DNA from: Flavobacterium sp.
GTDB lineage: Bacteria > Bacteroidota > Bacteroidia > Flavobacteriales > Flavobacteriaceae
Direction: 5' to 3'
DNA length: 18,567 bases
NCBI RefSeq assembly: GCF_020217025.1
Contig: NZ_JAIWOF010000177.1
Span: forward strand, 1 to 18,567
The notes beneath the pieces were generated by a model that saw only the letters and a program-made list of their open reading frames with translations, made no database searches and was not told where the DNA came from. Positions 14,953-18,567 of the stretch are shown one piece after another (the stretch's first letter is position 1; every line of letters begins with the position of its first letter). Made by a program: the position numbers and the translations under genes.

Positions 14953-16065
14953 ATGGAAACAAACAACTATTCAGACGACCAATACGGAAGAGCGCGAGTT
15001 CAAGATTCCGATGAACTAAAAGCCTATTATAAAGAGTTAGAAACGCTTGGCGCCGGCGCTTTATGGACAGTTGCTAATGACATTGAACCATGGGAACCAC
15101 GTTCTTCTTCGGTTCCTATGTTATGGAAATATGATGATTTACGTGAATTAGTGCTAAAATCATCTGAATTAGTAACCCCAGAACAAGCTGGAAGACGCGT
15201 AGTTTATTTAGTAAATGACAAACGCAAAGATGTTTCGGCAGCTGTGGGTTGGTTGTATACTGGAATTCAAGTAACTCGTCCTGGTGAATTCACTTCGGCG
15301 CACCGTCATCGTGCTTCTGCCCTACGTTTTATTATGGAAGGCGAAAAAGGATATACAGTAGTTGATGGTAATAAAATCATGCTAGAAGTAAACGATTTTG
15401 TAATTACTCCTAATTCCACCTGGCACGAACATGGCGTAGAAGAAGGCGGAAAAACATGCATTTGGCAAGACGGCTTGGATATTCCGTTAGTAAATGCTTT
15501 AGAAGCGAATGATTATGCGGTTTATGATGGCAAGCAAGAATTGGTAAAACCATTAAACTTTTCACCTATTACTTATGGTTGCGCGGGATTGATTCCAGCA
15601 GATAAAACTTGGGACAAACCGTATTCTCCATTATTCAAATATTCTTGGAAAAATGTATATCCAGCCTTATTAGAAGCACAAAAAGTGAATGAAGTAAACC
15701 CGTTTGATGGTATTTTCATGCAATATTCAAATCCGTTAACTGGTGGACACGTAATGCAAACTATGGGAGCAGCGATGCAATTATTACCAGCAGGCTTTAA
15801 AGGAAAAGCACACAAACATACAGGTTCTTTTGTCTACCAATGTGCGAAAGGAAAAGGCTACACCATTATAAACGGAAAGCGTTTTGATTGGAAAGAACGA
15901 GATATTTTCTGTGTTCCGAGTTGGGCATGGCACGAACATCATAACTTATCCGAAACCGAAGATGCTTGTCTTTTTAATTTCAATGATTTACCAGTAATTG
16001 AAGGATTGGGATTGTATCAAGGAAGAGAATTAACAGAAAACAACGGACATCAACAAATTCAATAA
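14953..16065 (+). CDS. gentisate 1,2-dioxygenase-like bicupin
   Basis: This 370-aa bicupin matches the gentisate/salicylate 1,2-dioxygenase family in length and motifs. The N-terminal cupin holds the Fe(II) ligands H117 and H119 (FTSAHRHRASALRFIMEG) and H158/H160 (ITPNSTWHEHG). The C-terminal cupin repeats the pattern (HKHTGSFVYQCAKGKGYTII; VPSWAWHEHHN). Before it come EPWEPR and QAGRRVVYLVN, which I associate with gentisate dioxygenases. The expected reaction is O2-dependent cleavage between C1 and C2 of gentisate, giving maleylpyruvate. The family also contains enzymes that cleave salicylate or 5-aminosalicylate, so a 2-amino-5-hydroxybenzoate substrate is not excluded. The neighbouring hydrolase and maleate isomerase support a maleylpyruvate-type product. 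Confidence 0.9.
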   Translation: METNNYSDDQYGRARVQDSDELKAYYKELETLGAGALWTVANDIEPWEPRSSSVPMLWKYDDLRELVLKSSELVTPEQAGRRVVYLVNDKRKDVSAAVGWLYTGIQVTRPGEFTSAHRHRASALRFIMEGEKGYTVVDGNKIMLEVNDFVITPNSTWHEHGVEEGGKTCIWQDGLDIPLVNALEANDYAVYDGKQELVKPLNFSPITYGCAGLIPADKTWDKPYSPLFKYSWKNVYPALLEAQKVNEVNPFDGIFMQYSNPLTGGHVMQTMGAAMQLLPAGFKGKAHKHTGSFVYQCAKGKGYTIINGKRFDWKERDIFCVPSWAWHEHHNLSETEDACLFNFNDLPVIEGLGLYQGRELTENNGHQQIQ

Positions 16066-16072
16066 CAACAAA

Positions 16073-16111
16073 AACTTTGCGAACTTTGCGTAAAACTTAG
16101 AGAACTTTGCG
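16073..16111 (+). repeat. AACTTTGCG intergenic repeat
   Basis: AACTTTGCG occurs three times, at 16073-16081, 16082-16090 and 16103-16111. The unit fills the 60-bp gap between the dioxygenase and FAH-family genes. From memory, this CTTTGCG repeat is frequent between genes in Flavobacterium. Confidence 0.65.
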
Positions 16112-16125
16112 TCTAATTAAAGAAT

Positions 16126-17034
16126 ATGAAACTACTTACTTACAAAACACAAGACACCGAGCCACGTTTAGGCTTTATTCATAACAACCAAGTCATCGAT
16201 ATGCAGGATTTTGGAGAGATATCAAATTTCCCGTTACCAAACGATATGTTGGAATTAATCGATATGGGATTTGAAATTATTCCAGAAATCACAGAAATGA
16301 TTGTGGAAACACCTGAGAATTTCTTTGAAGAAATCGCTTATGAAATGGATGAAGTAACCATTTTAGCTCCAATCGAAAAACCAAGAAAAAATATCATTGG
16401 AATTGGGTTGAATTATACAGAACACGTTGCCGAAAGTGCTCGTACGTTAGATACTACGGGAAAACTTCCAACCAAACCAATTATCTTCTCAAAACCACCA
16501 ACAACGGTTACGGCTACGAATACCGAAATTATCAAAAACACGAAGCTAACTTCTCAATTGGATTGGGAATGTGAATTAGCTGTAATTATCTCAAAGAAAG
16601 GGAAATATGTTCCAAAATCTGAAGCATTAGATTATGTATTTGGATACACGGTAATTAACGATATTTCGGCACGTGATTGTCGTAGAGAAGGTCAATGGAT
16701 TGTTTCTAAAGGACAAGATACTTTCGCTCCAATGGGCCCAGTTATCGTTACAAAAGACGAAATCGAAAATCCACACAACTTGAATTTATCGTTGAAAGTA
16801 AATGGTGTTGAAAAACAAAATTCAAATACCAAATTCATGTTATTCAACATCAACGATTTGATTGAAGATTTAAGTACCGTTTTTACTTTAGAGCCTGGTG
16901 ACATCATCGCAACGGGAACTCCAGCAGGTGTTGGCGCAGGTCGCGATCCTCAAGAATGGATGTACGATGGAGATGTAGTTGAGGCAACAGTAGAAGGAAT
17001 TGGTACAATAGTAAATACAATTAAAGAAATATAA
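16126..17034 (+). CDS. fumarylacetoacetate-hydrolase-family enzyme, probable maleylpyruvate hydrolase
   Basis: This 302-aa protein has an N-terminal FAH-associated domain (1-80) and a complete catalytic domain. The catalytic His is H100 (GIGLNYTEHVAES). The metal-binding acids are E148 and E150 in LDWECELAVII and D179 in VINDISARD. The C-terminal motif is ATGTPAGVG. FAH-family enzymes cleave C-C bonds next to a ketone in acylpyruvates. There is no maleylpyruvate isomerase gene in the run, and a maleate isomerase gene follows. I therefore infer direct hydrolysis of maleylpyruvate to pyruvate and maleate, not of fumarylpyruvate. The start at 16126 gives the usual MKLLTY N-terminus. Confidence 0.88.
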   Translation: MKLLTYKTQDTEPRLGFIHNNQVIDMQDFGEISNFPLPNDMLELIDMGFEIIPEITEMIVETPENFFEEIAYEMDEVTILAPIEKPRKNIIGIGLNYTEHVAESARTLDTTGKLPTKPIIFSKPPTTVTATNTEIIKNTKLTSQLDWECELAVIISKKGKYVPKSEALDYVFGYTVINDISARDCRREGQWIVSKGQDTFAPMGPVIVTKDEIENPHNLNLSLKVNGVEKQNSNTKFMLFNINDLIEDLSTVFTLEPGDIIATGTPAGVGAGRDPQEWMYDGDVVEATVEGIGTIVNTIKEI

Positions 17035-17040
17035 TTATAA

Positions 17041-17096
17041 GGAACACAGATTTAAGAAATTTAAGTAATTATTAAAATTTTTTCAATCTGTGTACC
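17041..17096 (+). repeat. intergenic hairpin repeat, type B copy 2
   Basis: A homologue of the hairpin at 13862-13917. ACACAGATT (17044-17052) pairs with AATCTGTGT (17085-17093), GG (17041-17042) with CC (17095-17096), and an inner stem spans 17054-17062 with 17075-17083. The arms are conserved while the loop has diverged, as expected for a structured element. It begins 7 bp after the FAH-family stop. Confidence 0.65.
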
Positions 17097-17103
17097 AAAA
17101 ATA

Positions 17104-17154
17104 AAATCTGCGTTTATTCGCGTTTGCGTAAGCAATCCGTTTTATCCGCGTTCC
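17104..17154 (+). repeat. short intergenic repeat, type A copy 2
   Basis: AAATCTGCG, then TTCGCG and TTTGCGTAAG, then ATCCGTTTTATCCGCGTT, in the same order as the repeat at 9461-9512. It lies directly after the hairpin repeat and before the maleate isomerase start, so two repeat families occupy one gap. Confidence 0.6.
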
Positions 17155-17168
17155 AAAATAAAATAAAA

Positions 17169-17915
17169 ATGAAATACAGAATAGGCCAAATAGTTCCATC
17201 ATCCAACGTAACGATGGAAACCGAAATACCTGCAATTTTCCGCTCTCGTGAAACCATTTTACCAGAACGTTTTACGTTTCATAGCAGTAGAATGCGCATG
17301 AAAAAAGTAACCAAAGAAGAACTCGAAGCCATGGATGCTATGAGTTTGAAATGTGCACAAGAATTATCAGACGCACATGTTGACGTAATGGGATATGCAT
17401 GTTTAGTAGCTATTATGAGTATGGGACGTGGTTATCATTGCGTTTCGGAAGTAAATTTACACCAAGAAACGGTAGCGAATGACTTCCCTACTCCTATTGT
17501 AACTTCGGCTGGAGCTTTAATTAATGGTTTGAAAGTTTTAGGTGCAAAACAAATTTCTATTATTACGCCTTACATGCGTCCATTAACGGATATGGTAGTG
17601 GATTATATCGAAAATCAAGGGATTAAAGTAAAACAAAGTATCGCTTTAGAAATTCCTGACAATTTAGAAGTTGCTGCTCAGAATCCAATGAATCTATTAG
17701 AAATCTACAAACAGTTAGATTTAACTGATGTCGACGTTTTAGTAGCTTCTGCTTGTGTACAAATGCCATCATTAGAAGCGATTGATTTAATTCAAGCAGA
17801 ATGTGGTATTCCTGTGACTTCAGCAGCGGTTTGTACGACTTATGAAATGATGAAAAAATTGGGAATCGAAACTAAATCAGCTATTGGCGGTAAGTTGTTG
17901 AGTGGAAAGTACTAA
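17169..17915 (+). CDS. maleate isomerase (Asp/Glu racemase superfamily)
   Basis: The chosen start at 17169 (MKYRIGQIVPSSNVTMETEI) gives 249 residues, the normal length for maleate cis-trans isomerases. The upstream in-frame Met at 17124 would translate the intergenic repeat and is rejected. The two catalytic cysteines of the superfamily are present: C78 in VDVMGYACLV and C196 in DVLVASACVQMPSL. The PSSNVTMETEIP N-terminus is typical of maleate isomerases. The enzyme converts maleate to fumarate without a cofactor, which would feed the TCA cycle. It closes the inferred gentisate pathway in this run. A strong hairpin terminator follows 21 bp after the stop. Confidence 0.9.
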   Translation: MKYRIGQIVPSSNVTMETEIPAIFRSRETILPERFTFHSSRMRMKKVTKEELEAMDAMSLKCAQELSDAHVDVMGYACLVAIMSMGRGYHCVSEVNLHQETVANDFPTPIVTSAGALINGLKVLGAKQISIITPYMRPLTDMVVDYIENQGIKVKQSIALEIPDNLEVAAQNPMNLLEIYKQLDLTDVDVLVASACVQMPSLEAIDLIQAECGIPVTSAAVCTTYEMMKKLGIETKSAIGGKLLSGKY

Positions 17916-17936
17916 TTTTTTAAAATAGCATAAATT

Positions 17937-17972
17937 AAAAAAGCTACAACTCATATGAATTGTAGCTTTTTT
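17937..17972. terminator. bidirectional hairpin terminator
   Basis: A perfect 13-bp stem (AAAAAAGCTACAA at 17937-17949 with TTGTAGCTTTTTT at 17960-17972) and a 10-nt loop. The A and T runs on both sides give a U-tract on either strand, so it can end both the catabolic run and the convergent collagen-like gene. Confidence 0.9.
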
Positions 17973-18067
17973 GTGTTTAATTATTTTGAATCTTTAAATT
18001 CTAATCAAAATAGCCAATCTTATGTTATAAAAACTTCATACGCTAAATAAAACAAAAGATTTAAAGA

Positions 18068-18567
18068 TTACCAATACATTCCTAAAATATTCCAACTTGT
18101 TCCATCACTAACCAATTGAATCCAACCTATGTTAGAAGAAGTCATTGTTGATATATTCATAGTTCCTGTTGTATTACTATAAAAACCATATATAGTATCG
18201 ACACCATTACTCAATACATTTATAGATTGGTATAAACTAGTTGATGTACTTGTAATATAAATCATCTTACCAGATCCAGCTATACTAGCACTCGGAAGTG
18301 TAATTGTAATTAACGAATTACTGGTGTTTTTTAAATATACATTGTTTAAAATATCACTAGAAGTGATCGTATAGTTTGTTGTTTTAGAAAGAAATGTAAA
18401 TGCTGTAGGAACTCCTGATAAACCCATTGGACCTTGAGGACCCATTGGACCTGTTGCTCCGTCTAATCCATTAACTCCTGCTGGACCTTGTGGACCCATT
18501 GGGCCTGTAGCTCCATCTAAACCATTTATTCCTGCTGGACCTTGAGGACCCATTGGACCTGTTGCTC
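18068..18567 (-). CDS. collagen-like protein, C-terminal part
   Basis: The gene runs off the right edge; the frame is open to the last base and the start lies outside. The visible N-terminal part consists of Gly-X-Y triplets ([16 protein letters not shown] and similar) with an 18-residue period, ending in PMGLSG. The C-terminal 115 residues or so ([19 protein letters not shown], then [20 protein letters not shown], ending in [11 protein letters not shown]) form a Thr/Ser/Asn-rich beta domain. It may be a trimerisation head like those of bacterial collagen-like and phage-tail proteins. No sorting signal of the Por/T9SS type is seen at the end. It is probably a surface or extracellular protein, unrelated to the catabolic run. 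Confidence 0.82.
   Translation of the reverse strand, partial: ATGPMGPQGPAGINGLDGATGPMGPQGPAGVNGLDGATGPMGPQGPMGLSGVPTAFTFLSKTTNYTITSSDILNNVYLKNTSNSLITITLPSASIAGSGKMIYITSTSTSLYQSINVLSNGVDTIYGFYSNTTGTMNISTMTSSNIGWIQLVSDGTSWNILGMYW
18429..18567. repeat. 54-bp tandem repeat encoding Gly-X-Y triplets
   Basis: Units begin at 18429, 18483 and 18537 with near-identical sequence (for example GGACCCATTGGACCTGTTGC inside the first), an exact period of 54 bp or 18 codons. The third unit is cut by the window edge. Differences between units are mostly silent or conservative (Ile/Val). Copy number probably varies by recombination or slippage. Confidence 0.85.

Noticed and set aside
15573..15815. Open frame antisense to the dioxygenase gene
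   Set aside because: The cupin motifs on the plus strand are intact, and the antisense translation shows no motif.
17124..17168. N-terminal extension of maleate isomerase
   Set aside because: The extension lies inside the intergenic repeat and is not part of the family's normal N-terminus.
17989..18069. Inverted repeat AATCTTTAAAT / ATTTAAAGATT separated by 59 bp
   Set aside because: It is AT-only apart from one G or C per arm and widely spaced; the nearby 13-bp hairpin is a far better terminator.
18429..18567. Regular repeats that might suggest a CRISPR array
   Set aside because: The repeats are contiguous, lack unique spacers and encode Gly-X-Y triplets in one open frame.

Overview
The window is AT-rich DNA from a Bacteroidota, most likely Flavobacterium or a close relative. 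The signs are A/T-rich leaders with few Shine-Dalgarno sequences, a PrpE-like acyl-CoA synthetase next to a symporter-histidine kinase, a Bacteroidota-type outer-membrane porin, and short intergenic repeats of a kind I associate with Flavobacterium. No database search was possible. Family names rest on motifs and remembered family patterns.

Left half (1-8153, all on the minus strand). In transcription order: a small zinc-ribbon/HTH protein derived from an IS1-type transposase N-terminus; an outer-membrane porin; an MHS-type MFS transporter with a long extra loop; a 71-aa membrane protein; a 64-aa DUF3311-like membrane protein overlapping the next gene; a sodium/solute symporter fused to a histidine kinase (CrbS/CbrA type); a stand-alone receiver; an unrecognised 184-aa protein with two similar halves; and the start of an acetyl/propionyl-CoA synthetase. 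This looks like an uptake, sensing and activation locus for a small carboxylate such as acetate. The CrbS-type kinase next to an acyl-CoA synthetase recalls the acetate switch of gamma-proteobacteria, but the response regulator here has no DNA-binding domain.

Right half (8386-17915, all on the plus strand). A nine-gene run reads as a nearly complete aromatic-acid pathway: flavin reductase-like protein; SRPBCC protein; FAD monooxygenase fused to an Old Yellow Enzyme domain (salicylyl-CoA 5-hydroxylase / 2-aminobenzoyl-CoA monooxygenase-reductase type); benzoate/2-aminobenzoate-CoA ligase; 4HBT thioesterase; nitrilase; gentisate-1,2-dioxygenase-like bicupin; fumarylacetoacetate-hydrolase-family enzyme; maleate isomerase. 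Inferred chemistry: activation of salicylate or anthranilate to the CoA thioester, 5-hydroxylation, release of the free acid, ring cleavage, hydrolysis of maleylpyruvate to pyruvate and maleate, and isomerisation of maleate to fumarate. The nitrilase may supply the acid from a nitrile, or may act on an amide intermediate. The OYE domain has three substitutions at positions that are catalytic in YqjM, which fits an enzyme that hydroxylates without dearomatising.

The two halves diverge from a 232-bp region (8154-8385) that carries direct repeats next to the zinc-ribbon/HTH gene. That protein is the only obvious DNA-binding protein in the window. Six short repeats, two of them long hairpins, fill the larger gaps of the catabolic run. 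A strong bidirectional terminator (17937-17972) ends it. The right edge holds the 3' part of a convergent collagen-like surface protein gene with 54-bp repeats.
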